Assembly (NCBI RefSeq): GCF_040183065.1 | Contig: NC_091132.1 | Coordinates: forward strand, 157,082,102 to 157,146,101 | Source of the DNA: Periplaneta americana | Taxonomy: Eukaryota > Arthropoda > Insecta > Blattodea > Blattidae | Reading direction: 5' to 3' | Length of the DNA: 64,000 bases | In this document: positions 1 to 9,757 of the stretch, piece by piece | Position numbering within the stretch: position 1 is the stretch's first letter | Layout of the letters: each line of letters starts with the position of its first letter | Program-made: the position numbers and the translations under genes | The notes under the pieces: model-generated | Seen by the model: only the letters and a program-made list of their open reading frames with translations | What the model was told of the DNA's origin: nothing | Databases searched by the model: none

Positions 1-165
1 CCGGTGTACCGGAATTTTGTTCCACAGGAGTTCTTTTACATGCCAATAAATCTACTGACATGAGCATGTCGCATTTAAGCACATGCCATCGACCTGGGCC
101 GGGATCGAACCCGCAACCTCGGGCACAGAAAGCTAGGGCTGTACCGACTGCTCCACCCAGGCCGA
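1..165 (-). mobile_element. tRNA-derived SINE, family A, cut by the window edge
   Basis: Read on the minus strand this begins with a tRNA-like head. It has a pol III B-box (GGTTCGATCCC), followed by a body that matches the complete copy at 42961-43189 base for base over long stretches, including the part around 'catgtcagtagattta'. The 3' end runs off the left edge of the window, so the target-site duplication cannot be seen. It is not a functional tRNA gene: the head continues into SINE body instead of ending in an acceptor stem. Confidence 0.85.
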
Positions 166-964
166 CAATTAATGATCTATTTGAATATTAACTGTAATCA
201 AGTTAATAGGAAACTTATGAATTCAGTTCTACTATATAATAATAAAGTCATGTGTTTAATCCCTTTGGAAGTATTTCTTGTTAATTGAACGTAAACATAA
301 TTTTTAAGGGTTTGTTCATAAACGAATTCATAGCGTAATGGGTGTGATAGTGGTTTACTAAACGAAAGGTTCTAGGATATCCCAGCGCATTTAAAGGTAA
401 GTGAGATATTCCAATCTAATATAAAGTAGTAAGTAGAATAAAGTAAGTTGCGGGAAAAGAGAGAAGTAGAGCAATATATGTGAGGAAGAAAGAGCAGTGA
501 CATGGTGTAGGGTGGGAGAAAGGAAACCAGCGGTAACCCCTGATTACATTAATATTTTGAAGTATTTCCTTCGTACATGATGTGATATATCGAGTCACCG
601 ATCTTCTATTGCAATGAAAAATGAGTAACTAATTCTTTGATTTTACCGATTAACAACTATCAGCGCTTACTATTAATAGTATTAATAAGTAATATTAGAA
701 AAAAATAATAATGCTAAAAATTATTACAAGGAAGAATAAAATATGACATTTATTATAGCCATTCTGAACCTCCATCGGCAATAAAGTTTTGGTATGTGTT
801 CTGACTTTCGTACAAGTGCAGTAAATATTGTTGATGAGGTAGGTTACAATTATCAGTTTTAAGAGATATTACGAATTTAAACATACATAAGTTAATATAC
901 GTTTTTACTTTTCAATATGATTGTCATTCCAGTTCTGTTATTATTGCATAACTATTTGGTAACT
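166..964. other. No recognisable gene
   Basis: AT-rich DNA with only short open frames of about 60 codons. I see no domain, splice-bounded exon or repeat boundary here. Confidence 0.6.
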
Positions 965-1125
965 TGTACAAGGTATGTGACAAGGTTAGTGGGTTAGTTG
1001 TGATATCTAAGTGACGTGAGGCCGAGGATCTCAAATAACTGAAATCTTTTCACATATTCCTCGGTCACACGTCACTTAGATTTCTCCTGAACTAATCCAC
1101 TAACCTTGTCACATATCTTGTAAAA
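965..1125. repeat. Long imperfect inverted repeat (MITE-like hairpin)
   Basis: The left arm (about 967-1030) and right arm (about 1058-1124) are reverse complements over roughly 60 bases with a few mismatches. Both contain GTGACAAGGTTAGTGG-type sequence and TCTAAGTGACGTG. The loop is only about 27 bases. Such near-palindromes are typical of short non-autonomous DNA transposons. No clear target-site duplication was found, so the superfamily is unknown. Confidence 0.7.
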
Positions 1126-1136
1126 GACCGGCTGCC

Positions 1137-1225
1137 CCTTGCTAATTAGTAATTACCAACTACCGTGGGACACAGAAGTCGGTTGGCAAATGGGAAACAT
1201 TACTCTAACTGGAAATACAATTGTA
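1137..1225 (-). mobile_element. Mariner-family terminal fragment (related to 3297-3385)
   Basis: The stretch starting TTGCTAATTAGTAATTACC and containing AAATGGGAAACATTACT recurs at 3297-3385. There it directly precedes the 3' coding end of a minus-strand mariner-like transposase. This copy therefore looks like an orphan terminal piece of the same element family. The assignment rests only on that internal comparison. Confidence 0.5.
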
Positions 1226-1934
1226 GGCTATATAGCAGAGATTCTCAACCTTTGAGAGACCGCGGCCCAATAAATTATTTTTCTGTAAGACAAATTTACT
1301 CTTAAATGCCTTTCCATTTTTTTTAAAGTTGACACATTCAATTAACGTAAGCATTAATAATTAAATATGCCACAGTCTAGTATATACAGTCACGAAGCTT
1401 GAGTTCTTGAAGGTACTAGGAACAATAGATTGTGCCGGTGTTATTTTGCATTGTCTGTAAAGAGGCGATAGTAGCAAACCTAGTGGTTATCAACTATCTA
1501 GGTATGCATATTCCCTACGTATTGAATTTCGTGGCTATATATACTAGACTGTGGTATGGCGTAATCTTAAGACATAAAGAATACTGGAACAGTATGAAAA
1601 CTGTGACGTGTTTACAAATAATTTAATTACGAATTTCTAGATTAATGAAATTTTGTAGCATATTGCTATTTCCTCGAGCCTTTATAATTAATTTATTCTA
1701 ATTTTCATTAACATATCTCTTTTTAACTACCTAAAGCTTATAACATTTATAACATTTGTCACTGTGTTGCTAAATTGGTTTTCATTACATTGGTTTGAAA
1801 CGGGAAAGATAATGGGAAGAATGATTTTGAATTGTAACTCACCACCGAAGTAAGCTGAGCAGTGGAAGCAGCAGAAAGGTGTCAACATATTGGCGAAACA
1901 TACAGGCTTACACATGACAATTATTTATGTTTTA
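1226..1934. other. No recognisable gene
   Basis: AT-rich sequence with short open frames only. Nothing in it resembles a known domain or a bounded repeat. Confidence 0.55.
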
Positions 1935-2355
1935 TATTTACGTTGATATAAGGGAATCTATCCCTTATATGCGGCGCAATTAGACAAATTAGTACTTTTC
2001 TCCTATCTAACATATTTTCGTGAAATTTTATACAGTATTTACAGGTAGTTTTGTTTTGTATACAAACTCTGATGACGTTGGTATAAGGGGAACTGCCCTT
2101 TATAGAAGGATGCATTTAGACAAAATTAGTAACTTTTCTCCGATCTAACAGATTTTAATGAAATTTTACACAGTAGTTACAGGTAGTACATTTGTTTTGT
2201 ATACAAGCTGTGATGACGTTGGTATAAGGGAAACTGCCACTTATAGGGGGATGCATTTAGACAAAATTAGTAACTTTTCTCCCATCTAACAGATTTATAT
2301 GAAATTTTACACCGTAGCTACAGGTAGTACATTTATTTTGTATACAGACTCTAAT
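1935..2355. repeat. Three tandem copies of a ~140-bp unit
   Basis: The phrase TATAAGGG followed by 'aact(g)cc' begins units near 1945, 2080 and 2221. Each unit then runs through a match to TTAGACAAAATTAGTAACTT, a TCTAACAGATTT-type segment, a TACAGGTAGTA segment and a TTTGTATACA segment. The last two units are clearly more alike than the first. It is non-coding, and open frames across it are chance. Confidence 0.85.
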
Positions 2356-3296
2356 TCTCTGGATTGTCTTTGTTTCGACCTCATACTTGCTGTAATGGAA
2401 AAGCTCTGTTGAGCAGCCACGACTATTTCAAAGAATAAGTTTTCTCTAAATTGTCATTACTATTACGATGAGAACCTAATTTAATAAGTAGCTCCTAAGC
2501 CAATGTTCATTTCGTTAAAGAAAACTCATATGCTTTATCCTCTTGCTCTCCAACGATAAATTATCTTATGGGGGAAAAAATGTAATAGTTTAGGTACTAT
2601 TGGACCTTTTGGGCACTCGGGAAGCTTATCTGATACATAATTAACAATCTCTCACCTTGCATTCCGTGAATTGTACTTCCGAAGCAGATTGGGTTCTCAT
2701 ATATTAAAATAACTGCAATCGAGAAGAATTGCACTATTGCACCTTGAAAGAATAATGCGCATAATTTATTACTTCCGCAAATCTGCGCACCTTGAGACTT
2801 CATTTAAAATAGCGATAATTATTCGAGGAAGTGAAAAGAAAATCATTTTGGGACTGAAAAAGTGTGTTCTTCTCTATCTTAGCCAAGTCTGCACTCAGTG
2901 GTTATATTTATATTTTGTCTCGTGTTCATTCATGCCAATCTGACAAGTTATAACAATATTAAATGTAACAAAAACAAACTTTATTGCATATCTAAAGAAC
3001 CACTTAACATATTCATATCAAATATGAAAGGAATCGACCACTTACAACAGAGTTACAGCACAAAGAAAAGGGTAGACTCGAGGCACTTGCTGAATAAGAA
3101 CGTTGGGTGATCGAAATGTGGCATGTTACCGGCTTCTTATCTCACACTGCAGCCACCTCCGCTGATTAAGATAATCAGTTGGGTGTTACTCAGTTGCATA
3201 GGAAAAATAAAATTGAAGGGTTTTATTTCAATTTTTGACATGTTATTTTTCTATTTTTTCACCTCTAAATATGGAGTTTGGACCACTGTGCAGCGG
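2356..3296. other. No recognisable gene
   Basis: Several overlapping 60-70 codon frames exist on both strands but none shows a conserved motif, codon bias or splice structure. Unassigned. Confidence 0.55.
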
Positions 3297-4095
3297 TCCA
3301 TTGCTAATTAGTAATTACCATAAATCAGTTGACAAATGGGAAACATTACTTTAATTAGAAATACAGTAGTATAACTACAGTATGTTTATTACTGTAGACG
3401 TTCAAAATGTGCTTCATTTACTTCAAGACAGTGTCTCTCGCGATGCTGACATTCTTCCATTTTAAAAGTGTTGCAGGTGTGGGATATGCTGGATAACATA
3501 AAGGATCCTTCCCTTCAAGTCATATAATCGTCCCTCCTCTGGGAAACTAGCGAAACTAACAAATAAGTGACCCTGCACTTAGGTCTTTATTGTGTTATTA
3601 AATAGTACAATATAGACCTTAAGTGCAGGGTCGCTAATTTGTCACTTTCGCTGTTTGCCAGATGAGGGACGATATTATATAGATGTAGGTTTTGTGTGAA
3701 AAAACTCTGTTTCACAAATCACCATAGAAATAAATAAGAAGTGTGAGGTCTGGTGACCGTGAAGGCCATGACAGTTCCAACCTAGTGTACACCGAACATC
3801 TCATTTAGTTTCTGGCGAACTGTTAGAGCATAATGTGCCGTGCTTCCATCTATTGAAACCACATTCTTATTCGTTTGTTCAGTGACAAGTCTTACAGCAA
3901 CTCCATTACAGTGCTGTCCAGTAAGTCCCTATATGTGTGTTGGTTTACATTTCTGTCAAAGATATATGGTCCCACAACCATATTACCTAGTATTCCAAAC
4001 CACATCATAACTTGTGGAGCAACAGGGTTGTAAATTCTGACACGTGAGAAATTAATGAGATTGTATTTAAAAGTGGATAATAGTTAAATCATTGT
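3297..4095 (-). pseudogene. Dead mariner-like transposase (3' two-thirds)
   Basis: The reverse strand of 3720-4060 reads as a mariner/DDE transposase core. It shows VMMWFGILG, GPYIFD and RMWFQ, then a mutated version of the catalytic block that is normally HDGAPAHY, then SWPSRSPDLT. Around 3390-3450 the reverse strand gives RERHCLEVNEAHFERL, which matches the C-terminus of insect mariner-like transposases of the type that carries an N-terminal DUF4817-like helix-turn-helix. Stops and frameshifts make it non-functional. A palindromic MITE (3529-3671) interrupts it. The helix-turn-helix half is missing here but is present in the related copy at 44262-44993. Confidence 0.75.
3529..3671. mobile_element. 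Palindromic MITE inserted in the mariner remnant
   Basis: About 143 bp with near-perfect 58-bp arms. The left arm starts CGTCCCTCCTCTGG and the right arm ends with the complement, GAGGGACG. Both arms contain GACCCTGCACTTA or its complement, and the loop is about 27 bp. AT-rich flanks prevent a certain call of the target duplication. Confidence 0.8.
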
Positions 4096-4449
4096 TTAGA
4101 AAGTATCATTCTTAAATTCGCCCTCATTGATTACTAATTTGGGTGCCATCGTGAGGAAGAGTAGTGTTTATTCAGTGAAGCATATGAGCGCGCTTTCCCA
4201 CACAAACACACTCTTTCTATTTATTCTATAGAGAAATGGGATGTCATTTTGTACACAAGGAGTCTGCATATCCAATTCATAGCGACACCGCTAATATCAA
4301 CATGTCTTACGTTCCTACGTATAGCAGATAATTTGTTCAGAACAAGTTCGGAGTATTCAGCAAACAATGTTACAACCACTACAAATAAGACTCTAGTAAT
4401 GTCTTACATCCTGCAGATGAATGTCACTCTCCATAAATTCCTGTTTCAG
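4096..4449. other. Probable intron or upstream sequence of the zinc-finger leader exon
   Basis: No coding signal of its own. It ends in a pyrimidine-rich tract and the acceptor CTGTTTCAG that starts the exon at 4450. Open frames here are not credible. Confidence 0.4.
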
Positions 4450-4535
4450 TTGAAATGGATGTGATAAAGATGGAACCCGACATCAACCCATTGCCTATGC
4501 AGACAACTGATGGAGAAGAAAAGTCCTTATCAGAG
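4450..4535 (+). CDS. Likely first coding exon of a C2H2 zinc-finger gene
   Basis: Acceptor TTTCAG is followed by TTGAA and an ATG at 4455. The reading frame gives MDVIKMEPDINPLPMQTTDG and then an acidic stretch, up to a consensus donor CAGAG|GTAAAT at 4536. In cockroach and other insect zinc-finger families that I remember, the first coding exon has this form (MDVIKMEP, then D-x-x-P-L-x-M-Q-T). The exon encodes 27 codons before the donor. Reading through the donor gives a stop four codons later, which supports splicing. No zinc-finger exon is recognisable downstream in the window. This may be an orphan duplicate exon, or the fingers lie beyond the window or were lost. The family assignment is from memory. 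Confidence 0.5.
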
Positions 4536-4552
4536 GTAAATGAAAAGTAATA

Positions 4553-5175
4553 TTATGGTCTGTCCAAAACTACTTCCGACCTGACAAATGGCGCCTTTAG
4601 ATGTTACCATGGCAACCATTCAAATCAACCAATCACAAGGGACGCGTAACCATGGTAACGGGACGGTGTTGCCGTGTCTATGTTTACAAGCTGCATGTGA
4701 ATACCACGACCTAGTGGTGAATTAAAATATTATTCTGTTGTATTACTGTTTTAGCGTATCGATAATTATTGTGTTTAAATTATATTAGACATATTATCTT
4801 CGTTGTTATTGGTGGAATGTGTGACTAGTGTGTGTTTTCTAGTTTCTGTGAGATTTTCTAAATAGGTGACTTGTGCAATGTCGGAAGGAAGGAAAGCCAG
4901 GCGGAGAACAAAGAATATTGGACAAGGTGCCCCGTTAAAGAGTCAAGTGCGAGAGATGGTGTGTAATGTAAGAGAGTATTTAGAGAGGGAAAAAGATAAT
5001 GGCGGGCCTCTTGTACTGTTGGCGCAAGTCATAATGAAAACTGCTGCTTGTATTAAAATTAATAAGAGCACTGTTATTGATATTGGAAAAAAAAGGCCGC
5101 ATAGAGTTTCAATCATAATTATTTTTACAGTTTACTATTTTTTCAACGTCTTTCTAACAATATTACATTGAAGAA
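4553..5175 (+). pseudogene. DNA transposon 5' fragment with helix-turn-helix N-terminus
   Basis: The frame from about 4878 (MSEGRKARRRTKN) runs about 70 codons through REMVCNVREYLEREKDNGG and INKSTVIDIGKK, then degenerates. This pattern is like the N-terminal helix-turn-helix of a widespread insect DDE transposase family (IS630/Tc1-related): a basic start, a helix with LEREK, then an S-T-V-x-x-I-G recognition helix. The catalytic part is absent. The upstream 320 bp (starting near TATGGTCTGTCCAAAACTA) is probably the element's 5' end. The superfamily assignment is tentative. Confidence 0.5.
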
Positions 5176-5270
5176 TACCGGCACTCATAAAAGTAAAATT
5201 AAATTTAAACCTGTTGTTACAGTTTACAGTCCTTTCGACGCTTTTCGAACAGTATTACATTGAAGACTAC
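5127..5270 (+). repeat. Two direct copies, ~93 bp apart
   Basis: The segments starting CAGTTTAC and ending TATTACATTGAAGA occur at 5127-5172 and 5220-5266, with about 10 differences. This short tandem duplication lies at the broken end of the transposon fragment, directly before the trinucleotide array. Confidence 0.75.
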
Positions 5271-5274
5271 TGCT

Positions 5275-5530
5275 ACTGCCACCACCGCCCCCGCCACCGC
5301 CACCACCACCACCACCACTACTACTACTACTACCACCACTACTACTATCTCTGCCACTACTAGAACTACCACCACCATTACCACCACTACCACCACCACT
5401 ACTACTACCACCACCATTACTACTGCTACTGCTTCTACTACTACCACTACCACCACCACTACTACTAATACTACCACTACTACTACTACCACCACCACTA
5501 CTACCACTACTACTACTACCACTACCACTA

Positions 5531-5567
<37 letters not shown>

Positions 5568-5700
5568 CATCACCACCACCACTACTATCACTACTATCAC
5601 TACTACTACTACTACTATTACTACCATCACCACTACTACTACTGTTACTACTACTGCTACTGCTGCTGCTGCTACTACTACTACTACTGCTATAACTAGA
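5275..5700. repeat. (ACT/ACC)n trinucleotide microsatellite
   Basis: More than 400 bp of uninterrupted ACN triplets (mostly ACT and ACC). It is open in most frames, so it mimics a poly-threonine protein on one strand and a poly-valine protein on the other. Neither is a gene. Confidence 0.95.
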
Positions 5701-5924
5701 CTAATAAAATAATAATGTACATTTATTTTAATTCCCAGTGTTCAACAAATTGGTTACAAATATATGTGTTCATGTCAGCGAAGATCCGTCGATAATTCAG
5801 GTCTTCGCACGCTGCCATATTTGCGCCAAATCTTAGGATTTTGTTTACATTGTGTTAGGTAAATTTCATCTTTAATTGTTGTTAGTGTCAACTTTTCATT
5901 ATGAATTTGTATATTGGCAACATT

Positions 5925-6062
5925 GAATTTGTATGTTAATATTTGCAACCAAAGAGTTTGTAATACTTACTAGAGACACACACCCGTGAGTGGCCGGCAA
6001 GAAAATGTCACAAATTGAATCGGCTAGCATCCGCCATTAAAGGGAGTGTTCGCGGCGGAAAA
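5925..6062 (+). repeat. Inverted duplicate of 9130-9285
   Basis: The stretch with TTTGCAACCAAAGAGTTTGTAA, then CTAGAGACAC and CCATTAAAGGGAGT, matches the reverse complement of about 9130-9280 over roughly 130 bp with many substitutions. In the other copy this sequence lies just upstream of a minus-strand THAP-type start. It therefore looks like a 5' flank (promoter or leader) of a THAP-bearing element that exists twice in opposite orientation. Confidence 0.6.
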
Positions 6063-6550
6063 TTCGAAAACAGTACCACAATACATTGATGTAGCCTGGT
6101 GATAGACACTGTTTTAAACATCTTTTACAAATGATGAGTCGTGATGAAATAAATGGCAGAGGAGCGCTATATTTATTAAAGTGTTATAATGATTCATCTT
6201 TGGCGATATTCTAAAAAATAAATTAAATCACTCATATAAACTCGGGATAAGTATGTGAAATATTGAATAATGGCAATGTCAGCATTAATTTTCAGTATTA
6301 CTAGTATTGTTTTAAGGACATTATAATGGATATTTACTGTAATATTTAAAATGATCTATATTTCAGTCCTTTCATGCAAAGGAAGAGGAAGGTATATGGT
6401 GCTTAGAAAATATTTAGTGGTGAAATATGAGATCATAAAAATTCTGGAAACAGATTTAAAATATAATGAGAATAAATTTTATCATAAAACAATCTATTCA
6501 TTGTGTAGTTGATGACCACCAAGTTAGAGGTCAGTACAGACTTTTTAATT
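6063..6550. other. No recognisable gene
   Basis: AT-rich sequence, no domain, no bounded repeat. Confidence 0.55.
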
Positions 6551-8700
6551 AGTAGCGGTAATAGTAGGCCCAGGAGCAGTGGTAATAGTAGGCCTAGTAG
6601 TAGTGGTAATAATAGACCTAGTAGTAGTGGTAATAGGCCTAGTAGTAATGGTAATAGGAGGCCTAGTTTCGATAGTAACTTATTAGTAGACCTAGTAGTA
6701 GTGGTGATATTAGGACTAGTAGTAGTGGTAATAGTAGGCCTAGTAGTAATGGTAATAGGCTAGTTTCGATAGTAACTTATTAGTAGTAGTGGTAATAGTA
6801 GGACTAGTAGTAGTGGTAATAGTAGGCCTAGTAGTAGTGGTAATATTAGGTCTAGTAGTAGTGGTAATAATAGACTTAGTAGTAGTGGTAATAATAGACC
6901 TAGTAGTAGTAGTAGTAATAGTAGGCCTAGTAGTAGTGGTAATAGTAGGCCTAGTAGTAGTGGTAATAGTAGGTGTAGTAGTAGTGATAGTAGGTCTAGT
7001 TTTTGTGGTAATAGTAGGTCTAGTTTTTGTGGTAATAGTAGGCCTAGTAGTAATGGCAATAGTAGGCCTAGTAGTAGTAGTGGTAATAGTAGACCTAGTA
7101 GTAATGGTAATAATAGGCCTAGTAGTAGTGGTAATAGTAGGCCTAGTAGTAGGGGTAATAATAGGTCTAGTAGTAGTGGTAATAATAGGCATAGTAGTAC
7201 CGGTAGTGGTAATAGTAGGCCTAGTAGCAGTGGTAATAGTAGGTGTAGTAGTAGTGGTAGTAGTAGTAGTAGATCTAGTTTTTGTGGTAATAGTAGGTCT
7301 AGTTTTTGTGGCAACAGTAGGCCTAGTAGTGGTAATAGTAGACCTAGTAGTAGTGGTAATAATAGGCCTAGTAGTAGTGATAATAGTAGGCCTAGTATTA
7401 GTGGTAATAGTAGGCCTAGTTGTTGTGGTAATGGTACGCCTAGTAGTAGTGGTAATAATAGGCCTAGTAGTAGTAGTTATAGTAGGCTTAGTTTTGGTGG
7501 TATTAGTAAGCCTAGTAGTAGTGAGACCTAGTTAGTAGTAGTGGTAATAATAGACCTAGTAGTAGTGGTAATAGTAGGCCTAGTAGTAGTAGTCATAGTA
7601 GACCTAGTAGTAGTGGTAATAGGCCTAGTAGTAATGGTAATAGGAGGCCTAGTTTCGATAGTAACTTATTAGTAGACCTAGTAGTAGTGGTAATATTAGG
7701 ACTAGTAGTAGTGGTAATAGTAGGCCTAGTAGTAGTGGTAATAGGAGGCTAGTTTCGATAGTAACTTATTAGTAGTAGTGGTAATAGTATGACTAGTAGT
7801 AGTGGTAATAGTAGGCCTAGTAGTAGTGGTAATATTAGGTCTAGTAGTAGTGGTAATAATAGACTTAGTAGTAGTGGTAATAATAGACCTAGTAGTAGTA
7901 GTAGTAGTAGTAGTAATAGGCCTAGTAGTAGTGGTAATAGTAGGCCTAGTAGTAGTGGTAATAGTAGGTGTAGTAGTAGTGGTAGTAGTAGGTCTAGTTT
8001 TTGTGGTAATAGTAGGTCTAGTTTTTGTGGTAATAGGTCTAGTTTTTGTGGTAATAGTAGGCCTAGTAGTAATGGCAATAGTAGGCCTAGTAGTAGTAGT
8101 GGTAATAGTAGACCTAGTATTAGTGGTAATAATAGGCCTAGTAGTAGTGGTAATAGTAGGCCTAGTAGTAGTGGTAATAATAGTTCTAGTAGTAGTGGTA
8201 ATAATAGGCCTAGTAGTACCGGTAGTGGTAATAGTAGGCCTAGTAGCAGTGGTAATATTAGGTGTAGTAGCAGTGGTAGTAGTAGGTCTAGTTTTTGTGG
8301 TAATAGTAGGTCTAGTTTTTGTGGCAACAGTAGGCCTAGTAGTGGTAATAGTAGACCTAGTAGTAGTGGTAATAATAGGCCTAGTAGTAGTGATAATAGT
8401 AGGCCTAGTATTAGTGGTAATAGTAGGCCTAGTTTTTGTGGTAATGGTACGCCTTGTAGTAGTGGTAATAATATGCCTAGTAGTAGTAGTTATAGTAGGC
8501 TTAGTTTTGGTGGTATTAGTAAGCCTAGTAGTAGTGAGACCTAGTTAGTAGTAGTGGTAATAATAGACCTAGTAGTAGTGGTAATAGTAGGCCTAGTAGT
8601 AGTCATAGTAGACCTAGTAGTAGTGGTAATAGTAGGCCTAGTAGTAGTAGTAGTCATAGTAGACCTAGTAGTATTGGTAATAATAGGCCTAACTAGGCCA
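6550..8700. repeat. TAG-rich satellite with ~1 kb higher-order repeat
   Basis: The basic motif is a degenerate ~24-bp unit made of GTAGTAGTGG plus TAATAGTAGGCCTA. Markers such as GGCCTAGTTTCGATAGTAAC (6661 and about 7647) and TTAGTAAGCCTAGTAGTAGT (7504 and about 8518) recur in order, 986 to 1013 bp apart. The whole array is thus two copies of a ~1 kb higher-order unit. Two of three plus-strand frames and several minus-strand frames are open for 180-250 codons only because the repeat confines stops to one frame. Confidence 0.9.
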
Positions 8701-8889
8701 TCAGCTATATTTTCACTAATTTCTTTGCATTTCATACAACCAAAAACTAGAAGTACATACTGTACAATACAGAAATTACATGATTAATTCATTTATTGTG
8801 AAACAAAACCGTTTTAGACAGATATAGTCTGAGGATTTTCTTATGCACTCTGCTATTATAATCCACTGTAATATGATGGCACCTAACCC
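8701..8889. other. No recognisable gene
   Basis: Short unassigned spacer between the satellite and the THAP-like fragment. Confidence 0.5.
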
Positions 8890-9105
8890 TTACAGACAGA
8901 CATTGTTGAAACCAACCTTATAAACCTGATTAATGTGTTTCTGGAAAAACTTTATCCAAGAAATATTCCGACATTCTGTAAACACATTCAAAGGAGAAAC
9001 TGCATTTGGAACATTCTTCCAAATATTAAGATATGCATGCTTTCCTGGGCATCCTACAATAGTAGCTATGTTCGAACAATTATTTGCGGCGCAGTATTTC
9101 ACCAT
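8890..9105 (-). pseudogene. THAP-domain N-terminus fragment (P-element-like)
   Basis: On the minus strand the ATG at 9105 starts MVKYCAANNCSN. This is the typical beginning of a THAP zinc-finger domain, which supplies the first two cysteines (C5 and C10). The expected tryptophan-proline core and the C-x2-H pair are not recognisable in the remaining ~60 codons. Either an intron, a frameshift or a fusion follows. THAP domains head P-element and THAP9-type transposases, and other P-element pieces occur at 41.4-44.2 kb. The upstream region (9130-9285) has an inverted relative at 5925-6062. Confidence 0.5.
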
Positions 9106-9129
9106 TTTCTTATTATTTCCCTTCAAGTG

Positions 9130-9285
9130 TACTTGCATGAACTGCTCGCACTCCCGGCGAAGCATCAACTCCCTTTAATGGTGGCCGAACAGCGGTTCAA
9201 TTTTGTACGCGAAACTAGCGCCGTTGGTGTCTCTAGTTATATATTACACACTCTTTGTTTGCAACATTTGTTAATAAACTTACGA
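9130..9285 (-). repeat. 5' flank of the THAP fragment; inverted partner of 5925-6062
   Basis: The reverse complement carries TTGCAAACAAAGAGTGTGTA, then CTAGAGACACC and CCATTAAAGGGAGTTGA, in the same order as 5925-6062. It probably represents the leader of a transposon that carried a THAP gene. Confidence 0.55.
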
Positions 9286-9289
9286 GAAG

Positions 9290-9757
9290 ATGGCTGCCAA
9301 CCAAGTGACTTAAACGTCCCGGTGACCGATTCTGCTCTCCGGGGCGGATACATCGCTCCGACGTGTTACCGCTGACGTATGGGTGTCGCAGTGTAATCAA
9401 CCACAAGTCCCCTGAAGCTGCGTGCGGTCTCGGATTGCTCCGGCTTTGGGAGGGTCGGTCGGAGTTAGCCGCAGTAGTCTGGCACTTGTATTCAGTGTAG
9501 AGTGGGGAGCCACGGGCGGTTATTCCCGTGGTAGGGGCATAAAACTGCGACACGCCTCTGGTGTAAGACTTGCCATTAGGTGTGTAATGACCAGTTTGAA
9601 GGGTAACTTGCGTGAAGTGGGTTGCTTGGGATCGGGCTGTGGGAGGGTCCCCACGGCCGGCACAGACCGAGAAGACTGTTTTGGTGTCTTTTTCTTCCGC
9701 CCCCCCCCCCAGTGGCAGGCTGACGCCGACGGTTCCGTAGGTGGGGCCAGTTTCAAA
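9290..9757 (+). promoter_or_regulatory. LINE 5' untranslated leader, probable internal promoter
   Basis: GC-rich 470-bp region upstream of the ORF1 start. Although the ORF1 frame stays open back to 9422, the leader there reads as low-complexity Gly/Arg/Ser sequence without motifs. In this element class the promoter lies inside the 5' UTR. That role is family knowledge, not visible here. Confidence 0.4.

Noticed and set aside
5217..5712. Long frames encoding poly-threonine or poly-valine on opposite strands
   Set aside because: Direct products of the (ACT/ACC)n microsatellite; any frame of such an array is open.
6740..8548. Frames of 150-250 codons with repeated GLVVVV, SSSGN or TITTTTRP peptides
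   Set aside because: They are translations of the TAG-rich satellite. Frames on both strands are equally open and there is no start context, splice structure or non-repetitive flank.
6550..8700. CRISPR-like regular spacing
   Set aside because: The units are adjacent, degenerate and without unique spacers, and the genome is eukaryotic.
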